NCBI GenBank assembly: GCA_019633425.1 | Contig: WSUB01000007.1 | Location: 496,001 to 560,000, forward strand | Source: Tulasnella sp. 424 | Taxonomy: Eukaryota; Basidiomycota; Agaricomycetes; Cantharellales; Tulasnellaceae | Reading direction: 5' to 3' | Length of the DNA stretch: 64,000 bases | In this document: positions 52,301 to 63,479 of the stretch, in pieces | How the letters are laid out: the number at the start of each line of letters is the position of its first letter | Position numbering within the stretch: position 1 is the stretch's first letter | Made by a program: the position numbers and the translations under genes | Notes under the pieces: generated by a model | What the model was told of the DNA's origin: nothing | Seen by the model: the letters and a program-made list of their open reading frames with translations, nothing else | Database searches by the model: none

Positions 52301-54514
52301 TTTAATGTTGATCAGAGTGAAATGACCCATACACCGAGTGATCACCATTAGATCGAACGAAGTACATACCACTAAATGTCTTTCAATCCATGACGGATTC
52401 CTCCCACTTCTTCGCAATCTCTCTCGCACGCATACACAACGGTCGTTGGAAATTTGCTCCCTGTTACCGCCACGTAGGGAGAGGCCCGGGGCCCAATAGC
52501 ATGTCCATTGATTTCGCCCACCCCCTCGCTGTTACCATACGGCGACAAGGATGGACTAACATGCACGCAAAAGGAAGTGCAAACCCGCCTAACGAGTTGT
52601 TTTCTCATGCCACAAGGCAGGCAGGGTAGTTTTTCAGGAGTCCATGGGTGAGCTGGATTGGAAAGTGAGCTGAGGGCGCGCGGGGAGAGAGGATGTTCCC
52701 CACCTATATCATTTCGAACGCGTTCGTCGGACGGCGGAATCCGATTGTCTTCTGGTTTAACTAGTGGCAGGGGGGAGTAAATCGAACATATCAATATGTG
52801 AAGTTGTTGAATTGTTGAAGGCCTAGGGGGCAGGTAGGGAGGGAGGACGGGTTGAGGCGATGGAGGAGGCTGACTGAGGTGAGCGGCAGAGCTGCTAGAA
52901 GCGACTCCTGCTCCGGATCCCACCCTCTCGCCGGTTGCGACACCGCCGACAATCGATCCCCGGGGTGTTTGTAAGCGCTGCGAGAGCGTCGTCCTCCCCA
53001 TCGTCTGCGCTGCACTTGAGAGAGCTGGCATGCGAAAACAAAAGAGAGACGTGGGATCTTACCCCAGAGTCCAGAGTCTCGCGTGGGCTTCGAAGTGGTC
53101 GATCCGTCCAAACGAGGAAAGATCGAATCGAGGAATCAGGATGACGCGCACGACCCACACGAACGGTGGGGCCCAGATCCACCAGGAGACCATATGACGG
53201 ATCGAGTAATGACGCGCCGAGTCAAGTCTAAAGGCACAAGACCCCGATTATAGGCAGTGGCTGCAGGGGTGAAGGAGCCCTTTTTGAGGCCATTAATGAA
53301 AAAGGATAACAGACCTACTTGAAAAGGCAAGTGAGTCCTCAAACGAGCCATAGACTGTCCTGCAGGAATGTGCAAAAGACCGGCCCCAGCGCTGAGCTGA
53401 CGGCGCAACTGCAGTCCATCGGCCACAAGATCAAAAATGTCTTGTGTGTGCAATACACTTTGCTATGCATGGTATGAAAAAAGCAGGTCTGTTTGCCTTG
53501 AGAGAGGGTCCTGTTTACGAAAAACGGAGAACACCGGTCACAAGCGATATAGAGACTTTTTGCAGATGTTGTCGGTCGAGGGCGGGGTATACGTAGCCAT
53601 GCGGAGGTTTGGAGAGGCAAAAAAGGCAGAGAGGATCAGATGGTCCGAGGTCGAATGTAGCGAGGGTTGTTCGAATGCCAATGCCAGCTGTTTTGTTGGG
53701 GATATCTTTGTTTCTTTTGAGCCGATGGGCAAGGTGGTCTACACGAGGCTGGATCTTGGTGGAACACCCGACACATTCCGCGGGCGTTTCAGCTGCACAA
53801 AGAGTCAGAGAATCCCGAGAGTCCGAACTCCGGACCCTACCGACGTCTAGAATTGAAGTCCGGAGAGGCGATCCGAGAGTCGTTTCAACGTAAAGGGGAG
53901 GGCGGAGTGGAGAGAGAAGAGAGTGACAATCTTTGAGGGGATGCAAACAGAGATTGTCTAAAAGTGCCCAGTTGCCGGTCACTTGCCAGATCGGTAAACC
54001 CGTGGCTTATGTAATGCGTACAGCGTGGTTGGGTACTTATCTCTCCATTCACTTCCCCCTCCTTTCACCCCTCGTCCCCTCCCCTACTGGCCTACTACTA
54101 CTAGTGCTACTGTTCAAGGTACCTCAGCACAGTCTTGACCGGCCTCGCTGTTCTCATTCCTCCTCCACTCGCCTCCACCACGGTCGACGTCAGCACCATA
54201 TCTGTCATTTTGGATAGACTCCACTTGTGTGTGGTGTATTGTTGAATAACGGAAACACCGGCTCTCACTGGAAGAAATCGGTGCACCATTGGAATTATTG
54301 GAAATCCGCTCCGAGCGCTGGCTTCTCTTATCGTCCAATCCCATCCCCCATTTTCGCATCTCACCTAACACCACCTCTTAAAGCCCTCCCCATGCACTTG
54401 AGCTCACAACGTCGGTCAGTCCATTTCCCCCCTCCCCCCCTCCCCTTTTCATAAAAAACCCGTTCGACGAGCTCTCCTCGTCGTCCGTCTTTTCGAAAGA
54501 CACTAGTGCTGACG
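49374..54514. other. Gene-poor region of about 5.1 kb
   Basis: This is the longest stretch without a recognisable gene outside the repeats. Many short frames lie on both strands, none forming a coherent spliced model. The best single frame is at 52372-53031 (minus). C-rich and CT-rich stretches increase toward 54400, just before the orphan gene at 54515, suggesting promoter and a long leader there. I see no transposon remains, tRNA or array. Confidence 0.5.
52372..53031 (-). CDS. Possible 219-residue protein, unsupported by homology
   Basis: An uninterrupted frame begins with ATG at 53031-53029 (MPALSSAAQTMGRTTLSQRL). The first 75 residues are Ser/Ala/Pro-rich and look protein-like, with GSIVGGVATGERVGSGAG and SQPPPSPQPVLPPYLPP. 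The rest is less convincing. No domain is recognised. It may be a chance frame in the gene-poor region. Confidence 0.22.
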   Translation of the reverse strand: MPALSSAAQTMGRTTLSQRLQTPRGSIVGGVATGERVGSGAGVASSSSAAHLSQPPPSPQPVLPPYLPPRPSTIQQLHILICSIYSPLPLVKPEDNRIPPSDERVRNDIGGEHPLSPRALSSLSNPAHPWTPEKLPCLPCGMRKQLVRRVCTSFCVHVSPSLSPYGNSEGVGEINGHAIGPRASPYVAVTGSKFPTTVVYACERDCEEVGGIRHGLKDI

Positions 54515-57500
54515 ATGCTCTCTCTCTCAACGTCACGGCCAAACAGTCAGCTCGCCACAGGGATGCCGCCACATCAGCTCCCTCCACATTTCGCTTTACC
54601 AGACCAGCTGGCTTTTCAACGTCGTCCAGCACGCTCTCCAAGCTCAGGACGGCGTACTCCAGCATCCAGGTCGGCTCATGCGTCGCCAGCGAGGGGCTCA
54701 CCGTCTCTCGCCCAAATCCCGCTGCCGGCCAAGTTCGCCACCGCTCCACAGCCACAACGACCACACCAGCAGCAGCAGCAGAGGCGCCCGCGAAAGGTCC
54801 TCGACTTGTCCTACGACGTTCCTCAGCAGGACCGACGTCCCTCCTCGCCACCATTACTCTCAACCCAACTGACTAACAATTTCGTTGATCCCCAACGCGT
54901 CCCGGCAGATAAGGTTTACACCCTGCACTCGACGTATTACCCCGGCTTCCCTCCTGCTTCCTCGTCCTATTCCTCTTTGTCTTCAGCCTCGCCCCGCACA
55001 AAATCTTCTCGCTTACCTTTGTGGAACACTGGAGACAAGGAGTCACCGCTTGTGGATGTGGAGGAAGATGCGGACATTCCCGACACCCTCAAACAGACGA
55101 AGCAGTGGCAGGCTTTGATGGCCGCTCCCAAACCTTCGCCAAAGGGCAAGGAGAAAGCTACCGAGCGTAATAACTTGGGAGGAATTCGCAGGGATCACAT
55201 TTACGCCGGGGCTGGACGCGGGCGACGTGCCGGTCCAGATTCCAACGAACGCCCGCAAAGGCTTTCAAACACTGCAGCTACGCCCCAGATCGCTATTGTA
55301 TCGGCTAGCTATCAAGCGCAATCGCCTCTACAGGCCGGCGTGAGGCCGTCTTACTTCGACGACGACTTGTCCCCTCCTAACTCCCAACGGAGCAAGTTCC
55401 TTTCACCCATCCGCGATTCCTCCTCTTCCCCATCCTCTTCCTCCTCCAGCTCTTCCACCTCATCACGCTCATCCTCTCCATCCTCGTCCACTTCCACGCT
55501 AGTCACGGATCCAGACCCGTCCCCGCGCGCTTCCCCAAGCTCCGAAGGCGCGGTGGTCGTCGGCGCCGAATGCCAGTCTCCACGGTGTTTCCGAACACGC
55601 GAGCTGAGTCTTACGGTCGAAGATTCCGAGGATAATGAGCCGGCGAATCTTGTGAGGAGCACTACAAACTTGATTACGTTCCCTACCGCGAAATCTACGT
55701 CCTCGTTGTCGCTCAGCAGCATGGCTTACGGCAGCACCACTTTACACGAGGTTCGGCTCACCTCTCGCTCCGCTTACGTGAGGGTGCCATTCGGGCGTGA
55801 CCCCCTTTCACGCGGACCTACGAGGCTGAACATGACCGACCTCGTTTCCGCGTCGTCATCGGAGAAAGTGGCAGGACAAGAGGCGCTGACGCAGTCGGAA
55901 TTGGTCAAGTCCAAAGCAGCCAAGATCACCTCGCTCCTCTATTCCGCTCTCGATGCACTGGCGAACTTTGGAGTTGGTCAAATCATGATGGACGGCTACT
56001 CGGTTACGGGAAGCTACGAAGATTATCCTGCGAAGAGGAGGAGGGTTGAGCGAGACTCGTTGGGACTGGAAAAAGCGACGCTCTCACCTGGATCTCCTAC
56101 CACCTCTCCTTCCCTCCTTTTGGCCTCTCCTGGCATGCCCGCTCCTACTACGACCGCATCTCCTGCCTCCAGGTCACCTACTCGACCCCGCAATCACACT
56201 CGTCGCCGCTCTCTCCGCCACGTCTCCTCCGACCCGATCCTCTACCACCACCACGCCCGCGCGCCCTCGATCCAAAAGCGCAAGCAGGCCTTTGGTCCGC
56301 TCGATATCAAGCCGTACGGCTACAGAGTCGGCGTTTCTGAAGTGACTGCCGTGTTTGGATCTCTCTTGGAAGAGAAGAGGTTCAAGGAGGAAGAGGTTAT
56401 TAAGGAGAAGGAGGCGAGCGCGAGTGTTACCAGCGCGTTCTTCGATATGTTGGCGTCCGCGAGCGCGGCTGCGATGATGATGGAAGGAGAGGTCGCGAGC
56501 GCGAATGGAGCGCCTGCTCCTAGCTCTCCTAAACTCTCGCCCAGTCGCCCACCTTCGCCCCCCACCCCCGCGATCGTGGCGCTTCAGCGATATCCTATCA
56601 TTCCTTACAACCCTCCTGGTCCTGGTGTTAGTGCAGAGGACGAGCTCTTCCCCAAGGTACGTAATTGAGATGGTTCCACAACTCACTCGTCGGCTCACAA
56701 AAAAATGTTTCATCTTTAACAGCTCCGCGATCTTACCAAAAGTCGTTTGTGGTACCTCGAGCTCATTCCCGGCGGCTCTGATGGCAAGGTCGACGGCGAC
56801 GTATCTCTGTCGTACGAAGTCCGCGAGGGCGATGAGATGGGAATCCTGTTCACGTCGTCTTTCCCCGACCCACTTCGCGCTGGTTCAACGATTGGCGTCA
56901 CTCACTACGGCTTGAAGCAAGCTCAGTGCGTGCCTACTCGACGACGCGCATCAGAGGGCGAACGCCGTCGAGCTCAGCGATCCAGGTCTCCCTACGCCGA
57001 CCGGCACAACGAACGCTCGCGATCTCCGAGCCCCCAACGCGGCCGCCCACGAACCGTCCGCCCAGTGACTGGATCCCAGCACATGCGCATCCCAGCTCAG
57101 TTGAAGCCTCTCTCGCCTTCCCCACCTCCAACCCCATCACCTCGCGCCAGAGCACTCACCTCGCGACCGCTTTCGTCCAAGCACTTCCGCGCACCTCCAC
57201 TTGCCGAGCAACCTTCGATGTACCTCCTCTGGGCCCTTAAAGGCTCCATCCTCGCTTTACCACCTTCCGCTCAAGGTCAGGTTGACGCGATGATGGAAGG
57301 TTGGAATGGGGTCGTGGTGAGGAAAGGCGGGAACTCGTCTCGCAAGTCGTCTTCTTCTCCTTCAAACGGAGGGGGGAGTCCCGCTTCAAGGCGATGTGGG
57401 CCCGCTGGAATGGAAGGTTTGAGGGGAACCGCAAAGAGGAGAGTGGGATCGGACGGGAGGGTTTGGAGTGCGTTGAGGTGGGAGGTGCCTGTATATGGCT

Positions 57501-57559
57501 CTTCCGACTTTGAGGACGAGGATGGCGTGCCTGAGGAGGAGGATGGCGAACGTGTGTAA
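54515..57559 (+). CDS. Large low-complexity orphan protein
   Basis: Two exons, 54515-56656 and 56723-57559, coding about 992 residues. The start is MLSLSTSRPNSQLATGMPPH; a second ATG 17 codons on (MPPHQLPPHF) is also possible. The protein is dominated by Ser, Pro, Arg and Gln tracts: a poly-Gln run near residue 85 and a long poly-Ser stretch near residue 310. More ordered segments are YSALDALANFGVGQIMMDGY, FGPLDIKPYGYRVGVSEVTA and, across the intron, KLRDLTKSRLWYLELIPGGS. A basic KRRRVERD may be a nuclear signal. No family is recognised; similar disordered proteins in fungi are often regulators, which is only a guess. Confidence 0.75.
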
Positions 57560-57929
57560 AGGAACCTCGCCAACGCTCAACTCTCGACACTCTATCATGT
57601 CTTGCCATCGATGAAGCTCAAATCGGACTCGACGAAGCAAAGAAACATGCCGCCATTGGTCCGCCACTATGGCTATTACCGAAACCTTTCCTATTTATGA
57701 TCAAAAACGACCGTGCTTTGGATTACGCCATTTCTTTCGTCAACTCAATATACATCACGTTCAATCTTATCCCCCCCTTGTATCATCAAAAATTTTCCCT
57801 CACCATTACATGCCTCTTTCCCCTTTTATCGCACACACACTCGTTTGCACGTTTCTCCTTAGTGTTTTATTTTCTCGTAGGGATTCGTTCGCATGGGTTT
57901 TTTTCGTGTCAGCGTTTTTCTTTTTTTTG

Positions 57930-58340
57930 CTACTAGGCAACCAACTTTGTAACTACTCTTCTCGCTATATCTGCTACTTTATAAACTTGTCGTACAAACA
58001 CGCTTTTGGCTTTGGGTGTGATTGCGAGCGTCGAACGCGAACGTTCGCCATTGGTGATTCTCAGAGGGAGCATCTCCTGACATGCCTCCGACTAGTGAAG
58101 CTTCCTTCATTCTGCTCCCTGCAATTTTCTTGCATCGATGCCCCCTCTAGTCCGTATGGCTCATCGTCGAAAGTCGCTCCATTCCATCCCCAGTTGACGA
58201 GAGGGGAGGTGACGCAAGGCGACCCTGTCAGCGTATGATAGGCTGTTTACAGTATTTTGACTGCCGCCCCTTCATTTCGTCTAAACGCTTACTGTTATGA
58301 AAAAATTTTCATCTCATGGCTTCCTTATAAGGCAACTCTG
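57930..58340. repeat. Partial copy D of the orphan-gene upstream region
   Basis: Shares with copy C the start GCTACTAGGCA and the stretch from ACGCTTTTGGCTTTG onward, including the GGGGAGGTGACGCAAGG-like block. It stops before any of the coding exons. Sequence from 58341 to 58991 between D and C appears unrelated to units A and B. Confidence 0.75.
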
Positions 58341-58991
58341 CCTATCTCGATGATCTTCGACCTCACCTTCCAAATTGGGCAAGACGCGTCCGAACTTAGC
58401 TGAACGCCGCGACACAAAGCGCCTAGAACGTGAAGACCTCAGTCTCCTTAATGGCTCGACCTCTGCCGACTCTTGTTTCCCCCGCTGCCCACCTGGGTGG
58501 GGTGGGGTTACTCGATTTGGCAATATTTTTTCCGGCTTCTGGGACGTTTAACCCCACTGCGGGACAATGGATGTACGCTGTGCAAGGAGACGTTGTGCGA
58601 AAACAATTGAAGAGGACCTCCGTTTCTCCATAATGTCAGGGGAACGTTTGAAACCTTTGAGTAAGAGTCGCACTTTGCTTTAAGCTTTCAGGTAGAGCTA
58701 CGGGAAACGTTTCCCTGACCGTCGACGTTCGTACGCTTTCGTCGTCACCTTCGGTATTACCTCTTCGAACCCCAATTCACCCAACAACATCCTCGGAATC
58801 TTTCCAAATCAAGTGCTTAGCCTTGAAATCTGTTCGCTGTCTTGACGGAGAATTGGGTGGCTGAACCATTAAAGACACCCCCCATAACTTTGATTCAACA
58901 ATACGCCTGAAGCTAGAGCATGAGATTTTACTCAGAAGTTTTTCATCAAGTCGCCGGCTTGGAAGGCTTCCAAGATTCAAGCCCCTGAATT
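58341..58991. other. Spacer between repeat copies D and C
   Basis: About 650 bases without match to the other repeat units and without a recognisable gene. Confidence 0.4.
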
Positions 58992-61900
58992 ATGCTACTA
59001 GGCACCAGTTTTGTATCTATTCTTCTCGCTCTCTATACAACCCCGTACGGACGCTTTTGGCATTGTGTGTGATTGCGAGCCTCGAACGCGAACTCTCACC
59101 AATGGGTGCCCCTTGGAGGGAGTGCCTGCCCACCTGCCACCGACCAGCGAAGCTTCCTCATCTTGCTCCCTGCGAATTTCTTGCATAGATGTCTCTTCTG
59201 CGTAGTAGATATGGCTCATCATCGAAAGTCTCTCCATTTCATCCCAATCGACGACAGGGGAGATGACCTAAGGTGACCCCTGTCAGTGGACGATAGACGT
59301 CAAGTATTTTGACTACGGCCCCCTTCATTGCGTCGAAACGCTTACAATCTCGTGGCTTCCTTATGAGGGATCGAGATTCTCAGCCTCATCTTCCGCATCG
59401 TCTTATCGAAATTTCCTGTTGATGGTGTCCTTTTCCTTCGGCGACGTTGACAGGGCTTGGTGGATTCCAAGCGTGTTACTGTGTTCTCCGCTGCATCTCG
59501 TTTATTCACGCATCCTGGGCTGTAACATCGCATAGCTTCAGTATATCGTCCTACCCCATGTCGATGATGACCATAGACCATGGGTAACACTTGTCGGTCG
59601 GGTATGGACGCTGCACCAGAGTTTTCCGGAAATGGAAGGTGTGAGAGAGTTAGGGTCCAATCAGAAGTTGCTTTCCAGTCCGATCAACTTGAAATTCCTC
59701 ATGCCTAAATCTCCTGCCTCAGAGTCGTCAGTCTCCAGCGAACTACTCGTAGTACGCCTCGAATTGTATTCGAGCGACAATGAGACCTACATTTGCTCCC
59801 GTTGCTTACTTGAGCCCGCCGTTTACTTAAGTGCCTTCGTCACTCATTCACGTCGCCAGCACGTCCCATCTCTCCCCACCGCCACCCCTCCCCAAGTCCC
59901 TAGAGAACCCAGCTCTTCGGACGCTCTACGGTTTTTGCTACCAAGCCTACCATCCACTCGTCGTTTCTTGCCTCTGGGTCGCTGCATAGCTTCCCATTCG
60001 CCCTAACCCAGTCACCCCCCGCCCCTTGAATGCTCCACCACTCGTTGGCTGGCCTCCTTCTGCTACCGTACTCTTTGGCACTTCTGTTAACATCTGTCGT
60101 GTGTATCTCCCGAACCGCGAGTCGGTAACGTTGGCTGATCGTTTCGCAATGCTATCATAGGTGACTGCCCTGATCATGCTGCCACAGTCGCGCCCATCAA
60201 AAATGACCGACAGTACACGTTCCGTCCGTGGGGTATGTCCGAGGCTCTCTATTCTTATGCTCGCCAGTGCTCACTCTACGCTGCTAATACTACCGTCGTG
60301 CAATCGTCTCAGACTGAAGGTGATCTCCGCACCCCTCAGGACTCCAACAACCTCGACACCATCATCACTTCACGCGATGGACACGACGGCGAGCGCCGCG
60401 CCGCTCATGCTTATCAGAGTAAACCCGTCACGAAGCCAAACGATGGCACTGGACGGGCTAGAGTGAGTAATTTCGATAAGAAATGTCGGATAGAGGCTCA
60501 CTTGGTTGTTTCTAGTTGGGCCCTCGCCCACTCATATTGGGAACGTATCAAATTACCACCCCAAGGCCCACTACTACCCCGGGAGTGAGTACCTGCTCTG
60601 ATCTCGCTCCGTCGGCCGGTATCGATCGTCTCTCACACATTTCTTGAAATCTCAGTCACGCCCTCAATCGTCCTCATCCCGAGTCCCTCGCAACCCCACG
60701 GTTGCTTCCGCTCGCTGGTCTTCGTATACCAGCTCCCTCAGTCCGCTTTCCCAACTCTCGCCTTCTCCAGCCTCGGATGAAGTCGAGAGTTTGAAGAATC
60801 AACTGGCCGCGAGCGAAGCGTTCGTGAAGCGGCTCACCAAGGAGAAGTGTGAAGCGGTGGACGCCTCTCGGGAGCTATGGCTCGAAATTAAGGGTCTTCT
60901 AGAGGAGCATGCTCAGTGGTTGGAGGAGAGAAGAGCGTTGATGGGAAAGCTGGGGCTTCTTGACGAAGCCGAAGCTACCCCGGGGCTTGTGCCCTCATCT
61001 GGAGGACACCAAGTCCTTGAAGTTGCAGTCAGTAAACCAGCGGTCTCGGGCGGTGCCCATTCAGAGCCGGTGGTTAGCGAGGTAGACGTCACAGACGACG
61101 ACGAAACCCTCGCCCGCATCGGATCTATTTTCCTCGCTTTGACACCCGTGGATGATAGTGATGATTGCAACACTCCATCGCCCAGCAGCACCTCGACGCC
61201 TTCCTACTTCCCAACCATCGACTTCACTTCTTCACCCTCAACTTCGTTCTCACCCCCGAGAGCCCATCGTCGGTCTCGTCAGCGCGGAAACGCGTTTGTT
61301 CCATTCATTCATCCGGACGTCGAACACGCGACACCCCTCTCCGCTCCCGTTCTTCGGCCATCTTTCAATGCGCTCGGGCTCCCCTGCACTCCAGACAGTC
61401 CGGTCCATGTGCTCGCACCCTCATCTGCCCGTTTGGTCTCGGCCCGGGCTCAAGTTCCCCGTCCCCAACCAGATTTGATTGACCTGGCGTCACAAACGGT
61501 TGGGAGCGATCCCTGCCCTGAATTCCCTGGGCGTCGAGATCTGAACGACCGTGCTAAGTTATTCTTGAAGGAAGCAAACGCCGCGGCGGCTGCAGGCAGT
61601 CGGTGCGTAGCTTGCCTGGCAAACGCTGCTCAAAACATACTGACATCATTTCTCATCCAGACCTGCATTCAACCTTGCCACAGGAGTCGAGCTACATGCC
61701 GCGATGGCTCGGGTGTCGGCGTCAACTGCGCGGCCCAGGTTGGCATCAGAGTTTAAGAAATGGCCGCGGGGCATTTCTGAACCGCAAATCCGAATAGAGC
61801 CCATCGATCCCTTGGCCAAGTCCGGATTTGCCGCACTAGTGAGATCCAAGCGTAAGAGGCCAATCCCCCAGCTTAGGGCTCGAGGCTTTATACCCTGCTC

Positions 61901-62740
61901 GTGAGTCACTTTAAATTTGCATCGTGGTCATGGCGTCTCTCGTGCCCAGAACTGAGACGAATTGCTTGTTTAGCTCTCCGCTCGCCAATCCTCCCCTCAC
62001 CAATCCGTCCGAGAGCCCGGAAGAAGAGCAAAACAGGACGGAGATTAGTCAAGCCGAACCAGCCTCCGCACCCGCAGGACGGGGCGGAGCACCTCTTGAA
62101 GAGGATACTGAGTTGAATTGCTTGTCGAGCTCTCCGCTCGTTAACCCGCCCGAGAACGCGAAACAAGGGCAATCCAAGAAGAGAGGGAAGCTCGGGAAGC
62201 TCCTCAAGCGAGTTAAGTCTTGGATCTGTAAGTCGCTGCTCTTTCTTCGACGACTCTATAAATTGTTAATTGCGTTCTTTTCATGCACAGCACGCAGTGC
62301 GTGACTTGTTCCCTGGACCTCCGACTCTCGCCCGCTCGCTTTCGTCGTTTTCCATTTCTTTCCGCTCTCGCTTGGTTTATTGCCGTTGCTCGACCTCCCT
62401 CCATCTCTTTCCTCGCGACCGCTGTGGTCGTTGTACTTCATATCCCTGATGACCTGTATCTGTTCTGCTATCGTGTCGATTTGTATCCGTCTCTCTCGTG
62501 TTGTGCTATCGGTTCTGTTGTATTCTTTCTTGTCCTGTACTGTCTTACTGCGCTGGATATTTATTCGCGGTCTCGGAACAATTCCTGGTTCATAACCACG
62601 ACGCATTACGCTGGACTGTTCCCTTCGCTCTATGGTGTTCTAGAAGGCCCTCGGAAAGGGGACCATCGAACCCATAGAATCATTAAGAAATACCGCGGTA
62701 TTGTATAACGAAACCAATTGATTGGAACCCGCGCTGTGTC
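58992..62740. repeat. Dispersed copy C of the orphan-gene block
   Basis: A diverged copy of 28540-31850 in unit A, including the upstream region, the orphan gene and about 430 bases of downstream flank with the degenerate hairpin. It lacks the SEC8 piece, the kinase and the PMP3 piece. It lies about 20 kb from unit B. Confidence 0.85.
60030..62304 (+). CDS. Orphan membrane-anchored coiled-coil protein, copy C (intact)
   Basis: Eight exons with all phases matching give about 627 residues. Exon 1 encodes the hydrophobic MLHHSLAGLLLLPYSLALLL, a signal peptide or anchor. Exon 2 ends DSTRSVRG; exon 3 begins CSLYAANTTVVQSSQ; exon 4 is LGPRPLILGTYQITTPRP. Exon 5 is long (about 316 codons) with SDEVESLKNQLAASEAFVKR, a coiled coil, then Ser/Pro-rich sequence. 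Exon 6 ends LRARGFIPCS. Exon 7 has two related motifs, NCLFSSPLANPP and NCLSSSPLVNPP, and the basic GKLGKLLKRVKSWIS. The last exon adds RSA. No known family. The intact splice sites, compared with lesions in A and B, argue that this copy is or recently was functional. Confidence 0.72.
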
Positions 62741-63479
62741 CGTTGACCTTTGGGCCCGTCCCCGCCGAATATGTGGTTTCAAGCCTGGCATCTGGAGTGA
62801 CTGGTTGGCAGTCAAGACTGTCGTCATTGCTTCTTCATCTAATGAGTGCCAAGGACTTCCTACGGTGTCCCCAGCCTAGACGTTCATTCCGGTGCCGGGT
62901 GTTCCCCTTGCCAGCACGAATGTGGCAGATCTCCGGCGTCCTCTGCGAACAGATACTTTGTGTCGTATGGTGGAGTTCTGGAACCCCTTTCAGAACCCTA
63001 CCCGCACTCTCATTTGCTCTCCCAGCGATTACCCGGCCTAAATTTGGTCGTGTACTCGAGAAGACCTGCAGGTCTGGCCTAGCGGCCGCTTGGGTGGGAC
63101 TACCTGTCACTGACGTCTGACTACGACTCCCAACGCCCTTTCCCTATGGCGCCAAACGCTCACATAGAGCTTGCAATTGTTCAGCTACCTAATCCCTCCG
63201 AGTCTTTCACGTAGAGCTTTTTCCATTCCGGAACACCGAGGCTTATCTCCGAGGTCACTCTGTCCCCGGTGAGGCAACCTTTGCGTCAAGCCCGAGTCTA
63301 GCCACTGCACCATTGAGGATTTTACTCAGGTTAACCCTTCGCCTCAATTGCCGGTCCCAAAGCTCCATATCACATCTCAAGTTCTCCCTTATCGCTTCAC
63401 CCGCCTTTTGGTCATCGTCGTTTGGAGCTCAAGCGTTGGTCGGTATTGCAACTCTCTTCCACAACAGTCGCATCCCGCT
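62741..63479. other. Intergenic stretch before the CBS-domain gene
   Basis: Single-copy sequence with one 132-codon frame (62722-63120) lacking family resemblance. No convincing gene is seen. Confidence 0.45.

Noticed and set aside
57669..58238. 189-codon plus-strand frame after the orphan protein
   Set aside because: It spans the 3' flank of one gene and the start of repeat D, has no family resemblance and is T-rich in the middle.
62722..63120. 132-codon plus-strand frame
   Set aside because: No recognisable domain, starts at the end of repeat C and shows no splice partner.
63260..63335. tRNA-like sequence on the minus strand (GGTGCAGTGGCTAGA resembling an A box)
   Set aside because: No matching B box or acceptor stem could be found, so it does not fold as a tRNA.
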